Below, piece by piece: positions 11,274-23,153 of a stretch of 64,000 bases of DNA (positions within the stretch are counted from its first letter, which is position 1; the number at the start of each line of letters is the position of its first letter). The stretch lies in assembly GCF_003286085.1 (NCBI RefSeq), contig NW_020825289.1:4526001-4590000 (forward strand). The letters are read 5' to 3'. A program made the position numbers and the translations under genes. Below the pieces are notes generated by a model. That model worked only from the letters and a program-made list of their open reading frames with translations. It searched no databases and was not told where the DNA came from. This stretch comes from Drosophila persimilis. Its lineage: Eukaryota > Arthropoda > Insecta > Diptera > Drosophilidae.

Positions 11274-14200
11274 AATCCTCTAGCTGAACCCTCCACGAGG
11301 GTGCCGGCTGGGCAATAGGCATTACATACATACATTAAAATGCACTGTCGCTTGCTTTGTCCGGGGTAATGCAGTGTCTAGCTAAGGCAAGCGTCTTCCC
11401 GATTTAAAGTCAGGGGAACCGAACCAGGCCCATGGCTAGAGGTGCCTTCCGGTCTGGCCTAAAACGCTAGGGGGCGGTTCCCCCGAAAAATATTAACCGG
11501 TATGGACCCTCAGGCCAACTATGAAGGCGAAGAAGGAGCAAGCACGGGTTGGGATGTCAACCCAAACGTCGGTGGGAAGCGTGACTGGTACCACCGGCGG
11601 GCACGGGGAGGAGCAATCCTCTCTGCGTGTCGCCAGCGGTCACACCTCGGACTTGGCGGACAACTCACTCCGCAGCCTGCAAATTCATCCGCCCAGATGC
11701 CGTAGTCGAAACAGACACGGATCTGGAGAGAGTGGTCTCTCTAAGCAGGACGGGGGGAGAGAGCCTTCTCCGCTCGCCGGAACCAGGCACCAGCTCCCTG
11801 CGTAGGGAAGGAACGAAACGTTCCAAAGAGGGGATGAAGGCCAAAGCACAGTACAAAGCGGCCCTCAACATCAATAGCCGGCTGCAAGGTAAAGCAGACA
11901 TCTCCCAGGAGGCGAAAGTCAAGCTAGCCTGGGCCGAGCAGCGAGTAGAGGAGGGCCGGCTGCACTACGCTCAGATGCCACAAATGAGGGCGTCGAATGG
12001 CGAGTTTGCCAATAAGGTGGAGGAGATGATGGCCACCAAGAGGCAACGCTCGACTGAGAGTGCCATTAAGGACACTCCTGGGAGCAAGCGGCAACGCGGG
12101 CACAAGAGTGCATCCCCTCCACCGAAAGCGGCCAAGAAGCCAACAAAGCCGAAAGCGAAGGTCAGCGATGTGACCAAACGACATCTGATCGTGGCACTCA
12201 TCGACTGTAGCGAGGAGAACGGCAAGATGACCGCGGCACTGTGGAAGCTGGTGCATGCACGTCTTGTCAACGCATTGTTTGCACATATGGAGGAAGACCC
12301 CGCGGCCCCAATGTCCACTTTCGATGGTGCTGGGTGGCTAAATGGGGTTAAAATCCTAAAGTGCAACGACGATCCAACCCTAAGGTGGCTGACGCGCACG
12401 GTCTGCCAACTGGAGGTGATGTGGGAGGGGGCCAATGTGGAGGTTGTGGACCGGGAGCTTATCCCGTCCAAGCCTAAGGCGAAGGTGCTCTTCTCCCTCA
12501 CATTCCAGGGGGACTGAGCGCTGAAGCTCCATCAACGGCAAAACGCGGACGTGCCAACGACCGGTTGGAGGATCTTACACATTGATAGCCCACTACCCAA
12601 CGAGGGTGGCCAATGTGTGATCCTCCAAATAAACTCAACTTGCATAAAAGCAAGGTAGCGTCGGCGGAGCTCCTCATCGCCATAGAGCAAGGGCTCGCCG
12701 ACATAGCTCTAGTCCAGGAGCCCTGGATTGCGAAAGGCAACTCAGTGGCCGGACTAAAGTCCTCAAATCACAACTTGTTCTACTCAACATCGGTAAGCAG
12801 GAACAGAACCGTCGTACTCGTACGAAAGGGGATCCATCCTTACCTTATGGCTCATTACAGCACGGATGACCTGATGGTGGTGATGCTGGAAAGTGAGGAA
12901 AAGCGCCTTCTGGTAGCTTCCTGCTATATGGGTCATGACAGACCCACACCACCCGACGAACTCAGGAGTCTGGTGACAGAAGCCGGCACCAAAAACCATC
13001 AACTCGTCATCGGGACGGACGCCAATGCACACCACAATGTGTGTGGAAGCACCGACATCAATGACAGATGTGAGTCTTAGACTTTAACTAGCAACTAATC
13101 TATATAGCAAACGTTGGGGAGGAGCACACCCCCGTAGGTCCGACCCCATCCAACGTGCTAGACCTAACACTTGCAACGGTACTATGGTATCTGGCTGGAG
13201 AGTCCTTGAAAGACCCTCCTTCTCAGATCATAAGTACATTCAGCTTAAGTGCGATTTCAAATACTCTTCGAAGGTAATAGTCTATAGAAACCCCCGGAAT
13301 ATAAACTGGGAAAAGTTTAAAAGACAGTTGCTTCGAAGCTCTCGAGTCCGGGCTCAGTGAAATCCGCGGAGGACATAGAGAAGTCTCTAAAGACCCTATC
13401 CAACGCGTTACTGGACGTCTACGACACATCGTGCAAGCCCTCGAGGACGAAGAAGAGGTCCAAGCCACTCTGGTGGAACCGGGATCTCTCTCTTCAAAGG
13501 AACAACCTCAAGGAATTCTTTAAGATCGTCAAACAAGCTAACGAAGGAATCGTCAATGAGGAATACAGACTCCTACTTAGGAGCTACAAGAAGGAAATAC
13601 GCAAAGCACAACGGAACTCGTGGAGGACCTTCTGCTCCAACATCGAGAAAGTACTGCTCTCTAAGCAGCCTAACACACAAAGCCAATTAAAGCTAGACGA
13701 CGGACAGTGGACAGAGGGCAGTGATGAAGCCCTAACAGCACTAATGGAGGAGCATTTCCCTGGCTGCACCGAGGTCGCTGATGCCAGAAAGCATCAGGAC
13801 CTAGCAACCGAGGAACAACACCCCACAACAGATCGTTTAACCACAAAGCGAATCCACTGGACAATAGACTCCTTTGCGGGCACAAAAGCACCAGGACTGG
13901 ACGGGGTATTCCCAGCCATGATGCAGGTGACCAAAGAGGCGATTACCCTATGGCTTTCCGCAATATTCACAGCTTGTCTAAGTACAGGCTACATCCCTGC
14001 CCAATGGAGAACATCGAGAGTTGTCTTCCTCCCAAAGGCAGGAAAATACAGCCATGCGAGTCCCAAGGACTATAGACCGATAAGCCTTTTCTCCTATATA
14101 GTAAAAACACTAGAAAAGCTGCTGGACTTACACATCAGGAATGAGGTAGGAGGACTGATGTCAACCAACCAGCATGCCTATACCAAAGGGAAATCGGTGG

Positions 14201-15651
14201 AGACTGCATTACACTCGGTAGTAGCTACCATTGAGAAAGCCCTTCATAATAAAAAGTATGCACTGGGAGTATTCGTAGTCATCTCCGGAGCATTCAACAA
14301 CTTGGCTACGAAAGCAATAACAAATCGCCTGGTAGCGACTAATACACACCCAGCAATCAACCTGGGGAACCTCTAATGCACTGGATCTACATCTCGGTGG
14401 TGCGACCGACTCTGCTGTATGGAGCCTTAGTATGGTGGCAGGCTACTGAAAAGAAGACATACCATAAGCTTATGGAAAAGACTCAGCGACAGGCTCTGCT
14501 CTCTATTACAGGGGCGCTGAGGTCAACCCCAACAAAAGCACTCGAAACTGTACTCGGAATCGACCACCTGGACATTCACGCCCGCCTGATTGCGGGAAAG
14601 ACAGCACAACGCCTTAGGAAATCTATCGATACAAGGATGCGGGCACAAATCAATTGGCAGGGACATGGCCAGATCAACTGATTACATGACCCCCCAAACT
14701 TGCCTTGACGTCAAAACAACCACATCTTTGGGACCTGAAGACTGGAAAATTGGAAGGGACCAAACTGCACAGACGACTGCAAGATAGACGGAGGAGTAGG
14801 AGCGGGCCTATACTGTACAGACCCTGAGATAAGGCTGTCGTATAAGCTACCGGACCAATGCAGCATATTCCAGGCAGAAGTTTTTGCCATCGGGAAAGCA
14901 GCGGAGGTCGCTCTCCTCACAGAACGAGCACACGATGCGGTCAACCTGCAGTCGTCCGCGGTCAGTTCCAGAAGTGTCTTGGCGAGCAGGGAGGCATTAG
15001 ACATCCTAAGCACGAAAAGGCAGTGCGGATCTATTGCGGCGGACGTACTAGCTAAGGAAGGCGTCGGGCTGGAGAATAGGAGAACCGAGAACGTGCCTGT
15101 CTCCCTTAGAACGCTCCAATGCGGTCTAGAGAAGCAGGCTAGAACACAGACTGATAGCAGGTGGAGTAGTACCACCACCTGCAGAACCTCGAAGATAATG
15201 TGCAAGGAACGCAACGAGAAAATTAGCCATTACCTACTGCACCTACCACGAAAGGACTGTAGATTGCTAGTGGGAATACTTACAGGTCACTGTCTGGCTG
15301 CTGAACATGCAGCAAAGCTAGGCATCACCAACAGAGACAGTTGTAGGAAATGTGATGAACCTGGGGCTATCGAAACCCTGGAACATCTCATCTGCTACTG
15401 TCCGGCTCTCTCAAGGGCAAGGAGGAGATATCTGGGCGCCCCAGTGCTGGCATCACTGGAAGATGCCTCCAAAAGGACGCCACAGGAACTGCTGGCCTAT
15501 GCTAAAAACACCTCGATTCTCGGGGACCTTAAAACCACATAAACACTCCCGCGACGGTTCATACACCCCCCTATCCGGATAACTAAGGGCCAGATTGGCC
15601 TATGCGTGTCCCCGCTGAGGGCCGTCCGGGTTAACCTAACCTAACCTAACC
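11274..15651 (+). mobile_element. LOA/Bilbo-type non-LTR retrotransposon, copy 1 (defective)
   Basis: Nearly end-to-end element. The 5' boundary near 11274 is set by the GGCTGGCGAAAATCCTCTAG segment shared with copy 4; the 3' end is a (TAACC)n tail at 15631-15651. ORF1 at 11627-12517 is open (296 aa; basic middle, RRM-like C-terminal region). An AP-type endonuclease begins at 12613 (LVQEPWIAKGNSVAGLK, CYMGHD, IGTDANAHHN) but stops at 13080. The RT N-terminus at 13357-14376 has FLPKAGK, YRPISL and QHAYTKGKSVETALH; it then jumps from the pre-motif C region to the thumb (VVRPTLLYGALVWW), so the YADD catalytic box is deleted. A cysteine-rich C-terminus ends at 15542 (CRKCDEPGAIETLEHLICYC). It cannot reverse-transcribe. 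Confidence 0.88.
11627..12517 (+). CDS. ORF1 (gag-like) protein of LOA-type element copy 1
   Basis: Open frame of 296 codons inside the retrotransposon. The N-terminal half is serine/arginine/lysine-rich (RNA-binding character), with a lysine-proline stretch (SPPPKAAKKPTKPKAK) near the middle. The C-terminal third (HLIVALIDCSEENGKMTAALW through VDRELIPSKPKAKVLFS) has the look of the ORF1 C-terminal domain of LOA-like elements. The translation start is uncertain because an overlapping frame opens at 11502. This is element-encoded, not a host gene, and is probably not expressed as part of a working element. Confidence 0.6.
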   Translation: MSPAVTPRTWRTTHSAACKFIRPDAVVETDTDLERVVSLSRTGGESLLRSPEPGTSSLRREGTKRSKEGMKAKAQYKAALNINSRLQGKADISQEAKVKLAWAEQRVEEGRLHYAQMPQMRASNGEFANKVEEMMATKRQRSTESAIKDTPGSKRQRGHKSASPPPKAAKKPTKPKAKVSDVTKRHLIVALIDCSEENGKMTAALWKLVHARLVNALFAHMEEDPAAPMSTFDGAGWLNGVKILKCNDDPTLRWLTRTVCQLEVMWEGANVEVVDRELIPSKPKAKVLFSLTFQGD

Positions 15652-17071
15652 TTCTTGGAACAAGCGAACAATCGACACAAGCCACCGATTGTTAATTCAA
15701 TCACGCTCAGAAAAGTGAAGTAAAGCTCAGTAAAGTAAAAGCGTCGTTAGTGGCATTTTTGAGGCCGTTTAATTTCGCAACTTTCAAGAATAATCCTAAG
15801 ATTTTAAAAATGTAAATTTCGATGGATTTCGGGTTTGATCGAACATAAGAAACTCTCTCCCTTACCTCACCCAGCAATCTATTCATACTTTCGAATGATG
15901 ATCGCTAGAGCTGCGCGCAAAAGTGGATTTGTTCGAAAGTGACAAGGATGTAAAATGTTTAATATTATTCAAGGACATCAGAGGGTATCCCACCACGAAA
16001 ATGAGAGGAAATTCAAAAAACCTGCGTATTGAAGTTTCTATACACAATATTCTTTAATATATGTATTTACCTTTAAAAAGGAAATTTAAAGGATTTTGTG
16101 CGCGTCACTGAAGTAGAAAGAGAACAAGTAGAACTGAACAAAAATTTCTGTGATCAGTAAGGGTACTCACGTATTTTAGATAATCGCGAGTGCTCCAGTT
16201 TGCGAAGTACATATTAAGCATATTACGGGCCGCTCCTAAACGGCTAGTTGGTACGATTTTGATGTTTTACCGACTACAAACAAAATATATGTTTAAAGTA
16301 AAAAGTGAAGTAAAAAAGATTCGCTTTCAGCACAGTACAGAAGCAAATCTGAATAGATTTTAGTTAGCACGGAAATTGGCTAACAACCTAATATTTACTT
16401 ATATGGAATACTAGTCACTTTATTTTGTGTACTATAAGCATCACAAATTCTGATGTAATATTGTGGAATCTATTTGAAGTATAAAAAAAAATCGGGTACA
16501 TCGCGGTCGATAAAGCACTTGGAATTTCCAGTTCCATTATTATTCTTCGAATTATCCCAGATAAACAAATTTAAATTAGATTTTGCTTGTATTGATTTTA
16601 TTTATCAATAAGTTTCAAATATTATTTTTTTTTAACTCTATATCAAGTGATAATTGTAATTTACACCGATTTATTCTTTATTTCTTCGACATTATATCAA
16701 AGTTCTAGTGCACATTTTGCATATGCTTGCTTAAACAAATACTGCACCCTTGCAGGGTGTTTCAATTTGGTAACCCACAGAAGGAAGCATTCCCTAAACA
16801 ACAACCCTGATGGATTTAGCCATGTAGGTCTGGCAAAACAAGAAAATAATCCAATGGTAACAGATTTTCAGATCTAAGTAGATAAACCATTATTTATGGG
16901 TCGTTGAACCGCAAAGGGTGTATAAACTTCGGCGCGCGGATGTCATATTTCCTGAATTTTTAATAAAAGAATAGAATACACATTTAAGTAAGCTACACAA
17001 GTTATGGTTTAATCAAAAATTTACTTCTTAAATAATAATTGGTTGTTACCAAACCTAATTGGTAAATATAC
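15652..17071. other. Non-coding DNA downstream of TBPH
   Basis: AT-rich sequence with no convincing ORF. The part next to 17071 should hold the TBPH 3' UTR. A GGATTTTGTGCGCGTCA segment near 16090 is shared with the AT-rich repeat family, so a fragment of that repeat is probably present. Nothing else is recognisable. Confidence 0.5.
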
Positions 17072-19031
17072 TCAAAGAAAATTGGATTTCTCCACAGAAT
17101 TCTGGGAGCTGCTTTGATTTGACCAACCAGCGTTACCAGGTGCACAGCCATTCTGTAATACAGAGAATATAAATAAATTATTTGTATTTGTGGTTATCAT
17201 TTGAATGGGAAACTAACCTGTTGGTCGTTACAAGTAGAGTTGTCGGCTTTAATCATTCCACCAGGTCCTGGATTATTTGGGTTATTTGATCCTTTTCGAC
17301 CGCCATAGTTGTTGGCGTTGTGGCCGCCGTTTTGAGACATCCACGATAAAAAATTGCCACCCTGAAAAGTAACTGAGAGAGTTTTTTGTTTGAAACAATG
17401 ATAGAGTGTAGAAGGCTTGCCTGCTGGTCCTGGTTTTGATTTTGCAGCTGATTGCCTACAAGGCTCCACTGATTCAACGCAGCAGCAACCAAAGCAGGGT
17501 TGATCGGCAATGAGTTTAAATTAAGTCCGACCCCCAAAGGGTTGTTCATGTTCTGTCCTTGGTTGGACGAGCTCGATCCTTGCGAATTAATGCCTAATGC
17601 TTGTAAGTTAGGCATGTCCAAGGGTCCCCTGTTCATCCAGCCGCCACTGCCTACGTTTCCATTGTGGGGCTGGTTCATTCCATGAAAGTTTCTATTGAAG
17701 GGAGCGCCACCATCCTGACGGTGCCCACCACTAGCGTGATTACTACTGTTATTATGGTAGCCCCCACCCGCATTGCCACCCATTCCGTAATGTCCGCCCA
17801 TTCCGTAACCACCACTGGCATTGTTGCTGTGACTGTGACTGTGACTATTGGCGATAATCGGGTTCTCACCACCGTGTGCATTGTGTTGATTATTACCTCT
17901 GTGTTGCCCACTTCGGCCAGGATGTGATGACATGTGGTTTCCTTGAGGATGATACGAATGCATGCCATAGCTGTTGCCAGAGCTGTAGTTGTAGTTCTGT
18001 CCTTGATGGCTTCTGCTCTGCTCGGCTTTAGGGGCGGCATTCGAAACATGAACTGATACACCTATAGAAGTCACAAAGCATTTCTGTTATCGCAATAGTT
18101 GTCTTTGCCTCGCGCAAACGTTGCTCTTACCTTTAATTATATGATCCTCTCCACACAGTGATTGGGCTACATCCGGATCGAAAAATGTGACAAAGCTAAA
18201 TGCCCGAAATGGTCGGGGTATAAACACATCGGTAACCTCTCCAAACTTTGAAAAATATTCACGCAAGTCATCTGAGTTGATGTCCTCTGTACAGCGACCA
18301 ACGAAGACTTTGCATGGCACCTGGTGACCTACCCCCTAGAAGATGATTTTTTTTTAGTTTAAAGCTCGACCCAGCTAATATATAGCATGTACATATGTCT
18401 GGATCTGTATATACCTTTGAATTTGGAACTTTCACCTCACACCAGCGCCCATCGATGAGGTGACGATTAGAGAGTACGCGCATCTGGGCGTCGTACGAAC
18501 CGAAACGTACGAATCCAAAGCCTTTTGACTGTCCCGACTTGACGTCCTTCTTTATCTGCGCCATTAGAACTTCTCCATAGCTCTCAAAGTATTCTCGCAA
18601 GCTATCCTCAGTTGTTTTCCACGGGAGTCCCAGAACAATGAGGTCAGTGCACCGTAGTCGCGTTTCAATGCGTTTCGTTTTGGCTGTTGAATTTTCTAAA
18701 TTGTCGTCGCTTTTGCGTTTATTTTCTGTGAGAGGGAATTGGCTGCGATAAAAGCTAGTTTTAAGGAATACAATGTTGTATTTGGTTTACCTTTGGGGAA
18801 CACACAAAAATAAATGTATTCTCCCCACCCGGAATCGACACTTGGCGGAAATAGTCGGCCCTCGTTTGACCGTACGCCTCGCACGGCTTTGGTGTCCATG
18901 TTGCGATACTTGAGGCCGCAGGAGCCTGGAAACTGTGCCTGCAGGGTCGACAGAAGTAATGTGCCATCTTCCTCAGCCGGCAGCTCGATGGGCTCGTCAC
19001 CCTCCTCCTCCGACACTTGAACAAAATCCAT
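17072..19031 (-). CDS. TBPH: TBPH, Drosophila TDP-43
   Basis: RNA-binding protein controlling splicing, mRNA transport and its own mRNA level. Spliced model: 19031-18791, 18725-18415, 18335-18131, 18061-17421, 17361-17218, 17152-17072, giving 540 aa in frame. The N-terminal domain ([23 protein letters not shown]) is followed by a nuclear localisation signal (NKRKSDD...KTKR), RRM1 ([16 protein letters not shown]), RRM2 ([19 protein letters not shown]) and a Gly/Asn/Gln-rich low-complexity tail with [18 protein letters not shown]. The predicted end is SVEKSNFL. The intron inside the low-complexity region (17420-17362) begins CAG|GCAAG, a GC donor. The last intron (17217-17153) also has an in-frame read-through that would end in VSFPFK instead. 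Near-identity to D. melanogaster TBPH in the first exons makes the call secure; the last exon is inferred from splice sites. Confidence 0.95.
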
Positions 19032-19985
19032 AATAACTATGGCTTCGAGTAACTCTAAAATGACAAGAAAGTTAATCCAACATTCTGCGTAAGCGGTTCA
19101 CTTGTCGCTCTATTCTTGATCCATCATTCAATCAACTGAAGCATCCCACTTGGTAATAGACTCGTACATATTCAGATCAGATTCTATCTATGCTACATAC
19201 ATTACACGAAATGCACTCATTCGATTCGTCTCATACTTTCTTTCAAAATAAACCAAACAAACAAACAAACAAACCATTTAATGCTCAGAGATTCAAATCA
19301 AAGAAAAGGAATTATAAATGTCTTAGAAAAAGTGTACTTTTTGTAAGATCTCTCTATGACAATAAAAGCTACAATGTTTTCTATACGACAAAAAAAAAAT
19401 GAAAATATCGATTCATGAAAATTGAATTGGATAAAAACAAATTTGCATAACTGATTTAATAATAAAAGGGCATTTAAATACGATGATTAGTTGAAGAGTC
19501 CTAGGAGGTTTAATGTACATATATGAAAAAAGCAAACATCTCTCTAAACTCAACATTTCAATGGGAAAATTGTGGGAAGGGGATTGTGGCCTAGAGGAAG
19601 CATTATGTACATATGACATGTGGGTACATACATATGTACATATAGCGCATCCTAAATGGTGGTTTGGTTACACAACAATTCTTACACTATTGATAGGGGT
19701 TAGATGTAACGTAACACCACAGACGTAGTGCCTGTAATATCTGATTTCTGGTAGCACTTGCACACGTAATGTTTTATATGGTATGAATTTGCATTTATTC
19801 ATTCATTAGGCATTCTTTTCACGCTAGTTTTTCGACACAACACACGCCATTTAAATATGCACATCCACTTTCAATTAGTGCGTAATAAATACAAAGAATA
19901 TTTACAATTTCATTGTTAATGACTTTGATTTAGTAAATAACACCATATTTCCTTTGCTTTGCTGAAAAAATTTTCTTGTATCTAT
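19032..19985. other. Upstream region of TBPH
   Basis: Non-coding, presumably the TBPH promoter and 5' UTR, then AT-rich DNA with acatatgtacata runs near 19510-19640 and an AACAAACAAACAAACAAACAAACC run at about 19252-19275. No ORF here looks real. Confidence 0.45.
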
Positions 19986-21340
19986 ATCACTATGGATAAG
20001 ACACTCAAGAATATACCGTCTCGTTTTAAAAATATACCGTAAATATACTGACGAAGTCAAGTTATATTTTACATATTCCTCGTTTTTGATATTCCGTGCA
20101 ATATAACTGACTAAATAGAACATTTAGCCATGCCCACATAATTTTATACGATTAATGAATCAATTTTCTACAAGATTGGATAGTTTTTAATCCTTGCTTT
20201 TATTGTATTTATTGTAAAAAAGGGTTAAACAAAATGGTTCAACAAGAAAAACAGTCGCTAAAGCCCTAGTATAGACCTTTGTATACCCTATTTTGTTAAT
20301 TTTATATAAAGGTATAAATATTGATATGAAGATAAAACGTAACTAATAATGACCTTTTCTCAAATTGACATTATTTAGACCTATTCTTGGTCCCTACAAG
20401 AATACAATAAGCTTTAAAATATCGTTGAAATATTGAAAATAATATTAAATAATATTGAATATTATTAAAATATACTGAATATAAATTGTTTTTGCCTGGG
20501 ATGACAAACATATTCAAAATCCTATAACATCCATTTACCCCAGGGTATTACAGATTCTACCCGATTTAAAAAAAATACCAAAATATACGGTCTCATTAAA
20601 AAATATACCGTAAATATACTGACGAATTCAAGTTATATTTTACATATTCCTCGTTTTTCATATTCCGTGCAATATAACTGACTAAATAGAACATTTAGCC
20701 ATGCCCACATAATTTTATACGATTAATGAATCAATTTTCTACAAGATTGGATAGTTTTTAGTCCTGGCTTTTATTGTATTTTGGCTAAAACAAGGCATAA
20801 ACCAAATAGTTCAACAAACAGTCAGTCGCAATGTGGCTGGTATTTAAAGACATGATGCGTGTATAGGCCTTTGTGCACCCTATTTCGTTAATTTTACATG
20901 TAGATCAAACGCAATTTATTAAGACCTTTTCTCAAATTGATATTCTTTAGACATATTCAAGTACCTTATTAGTATCCTGTATATATTTATCTCGATCCTG
21001 ATACCTACGGAGTCTTGGAAGACAAACGTATTCTTAATTCTATAACATCCATTCCCCCAGGGTATGTGTGCGTGGAATGGGACTCATTGTTGTGAACCGG
21101 TTATGACGACTAATTCTTGGTTAATCTTTCTTCCGTCGAATATTCCCAGCTATATAGCACAAATAGCCATACCCACATAATTTAATACAATTCATGAATA
21201 ATTTTTCTACTTAACTGGTTTATTCTAAATACTTGCTTTTATTGGATTTCTATATAACGTTGAAAATGAAATTTAATAGATTGATGAATCTGGCAAAGTA
21301 TACCTCAATATACCAATATACCATAAATATAACTTCACCT
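19986..21340. repeat. AT-rich interspersed repeat, copy 2 (two tandem partial units)
   Basis: Two successive units of the family described at 8250. ATACCGTAAATATACTGACGAA-type starts occur at about 20034 and 20609, each followed by CATATTCCTCGTTTTT, CCATGCCCACATAATTTTATACGATTAATG and an ACAAGATTGGATAGTTTTTA segment. The two units are nearly identical over the first about 150 bp, indicating a local duplication. A third, diverged start appears near 21130. Non-coding. Confidence 0.6.
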
Positions 21341-22019
21341 CCCTTAAAATGCGTTCTTTTGGAACAGTCGAAACGAAACAAGAATTTTTAAACATTGATA
21401 TGGTTTTTTCTTGCAAATTTAAAAAAATATATAATGAAAGATAAATAATAAAATTTTACATTATTATATTATAATTCAATAATTGGTAAAGAACAAAAAA
21501 CCCCAAGAATGTACGCTCACACTGTCTTTTTACGTTTCGTTTATTTTTTAAGTATATATGTACATATATCACTCAGAATGGAAACTATTTAATTTTGCTT
21601 CATTTACTATAGCCAAGAAAAATGTTAAGAATATACTTAAATCAGGGTTTTTCCTGCTTATGTTACAGAACGAAATATTGTTAATATTCCTCTATGGACC
21701 CAGATCTTTGATACCATATCTACAAGCTACAAGACCCCCAAGAATTACGATTTGATAAGTTTTTATAACAATTTATTATAGATTTATTGATCAATAACAT
21801 TGTTATCACAGCTGAAGACATGCTCTTGTAGTCGGCCTTAACAAAAAGTATCTCTGTATGAAAAGATGCAATAGTTGTTTTGTGTTTTGAAATATTGATG
21901 TTTAAGAAATATGGTTACAATACACAGACATCAATCATTATATACATATAAATAATAAAAAAGGCATCGTTGTATCCACTACAGAAATATTATTGTATTT
22001 TCTCGTAATATTAATAAAA
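21341..22019. other. Non-coding DNA downstream of Cpes
   Basis: AT-rich sequence with long A/T runs and no supported gene. It should include the Cpes 3' UTR next to 22019. The 65-codon ORF at 21558 has no family resemblance and is not accepted. Confidence 0.4.
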
Positions 22020-23153
22020 TCACAGTGAAATATTACTGCACGCTGTCGAATTAAAAATGTAGTTCTGTGCCTCCAAAATGTGCATTTCAGTTAAGCAAAT
22101 TGCAACTAACAATATAATGTAACCGCTATAACGTATCGTTCTCAAAAAGTCCCACAGCTTGTCGCAAAAAATGCTGAGTAGCACGATGTGGAGCAATGAG
22201 TGTACATTAACAATGCGCCACATCCACGCCACACAAAAGAACCAATTGGACTTGAATACGTAGTTCTGGCAATGAAGGTACTGACTGCTGCTAACGTCTT
22301 CACGCTCCAACATGTTCTGGTAGACGGCTATATAGCGATTCCAAGCAGTCGAACTGAGCAAGAGTTGTCCCGTGAAGCTGATCACATTTTTGGCCACTTT
22401 TCGCGTGGTTGCCTTCATTTTTGGAATCATTGTCGGTTCAGGTGTTTTGGGGTCACTCATTGGTATGATCGAGTAGCCCCGTCGAGGCGGGTTGTTTTTC
22501 AGGTAAAAGAATATGCCCAGCAGTAGGGCAATGCAGCCGAGTCCATCGCAGAGGCCGTCCACATAGTAGCCCGACGTGCCAATTTCGGAGCGCTCCCCCC
22601 TAATATGCTTTCTCACTCGAGCCACATGTCCATCCAAATCATCCAGGAAGGTGCGTATCTGGAAGAGGAGCACGCCCAGCCGTCTGTATCCCAGGCTATC
22701 GGATGCCACCAGTTTTCCAGACAAACAAGCCACACCCACATGGAAAAATGATATCATATTGGGCGTGATGAACGTGGAACGGGAGAATCCAATGACATTG
22801 TCGAACATAGTGGCCAGTGGTGCAAACAGGTAGTGGTTCGTGTGGTCCAGCAATATAGCTTTGACAGTTACATGGCAGAGCGGATTAACATCACAAGATA
22901 TCCATGTGTGATCTTCATAGGACGGCTCTTTCTCAGCGGTGGGAAGTTTCGTGCTGCTACTGTGGTCTGATGTTCCTGCTGGTGCAACAGGCGATGGTGC
23001 AGATATTGTCGAGGTGTTCGTATGGTAATTCCGTTCTATAACATAGTTATGAATCCGCAAATAAAGTTCCACATCCATAAAAATGTAGAATATTATCAAC
23101 AGAAACAGTAGCGTTAATAGTATCTTGCTGACTTGTGAACTGGGCCCAATCAT
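22020..23153 (-). CDS. Cpes: Ceramide phosphoethanolamine synthase-like CDP-alcohol phosphotransferase
   Basis: Multi-pass membrane enzyme that transfers phosphoethanolamine from CDP-ethanolamine to ceramide, making the main insect sphingophospholipid in the Golgi lumen. Single exon, 377 aa. A signal-anchor helix spans about residues 9-27 and a Ser/Thr-rich linker follows. The CDP-alcohol phosphotransferase signature is present: D171-x2-D174-G175-x2-A178-R179, then G195-x3-D199-x3-D203. The gap between R179 and G195 is 15 residues rather than the usual 8 or so of phospholipid enzymes, which fits the divergent CPES branch. Further hydrophobic helices fill the C-terminal half (CIALLLGIFFYL, LLHIVLLSIFCDKLW, SGYIILLVAICL). 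The position next to TBPH and thiolase agrees with my memory of the 60A order. An alternative is another member of the same enzyme superfamily, which I think unlikely. Confidence 0.82.
   Translation of the reverse strand: MIGPSSQVSKILLTLLFLLIIFYIFMDVELYLRIHNYVIERNYHTNTSTISAPSPVAPAGTSDHSSSTKLPTAEKEPSYEDHTWISCDVNPLCHVTVKAILLDHTNHYLFAPLATMFDNVIGFSRSTFITPNMISFFHVGVACLSGKLVASDSLGYRRLGVLLFQIRTFLDDLDGHVARVRKHIRGERSEIGTSGYYVDGLCDGLGCIALLLGIFFYLKNNPPRRGYSIIPMSDPKTPEPTMIPKMKATTRKVAKNVISFTGQLLLSSTAWNRYIAVYQNMLEREDVSSSQYLHCQNYVFKSNWFFCVAWMWRIVNVHSLLHIVLLSIFCDKLWDFLRTIRYSGYIILLVAICLTEMHILEAQNYIFNSTACSNISL

Noticed and set aside
15631-15651. TAACC repeats as telomeric sequence
   Set aside because: They form the 3' tail of the LOA-type element, as the matching end of copy 4 shows; Drosophila lacks such telomere repeats.
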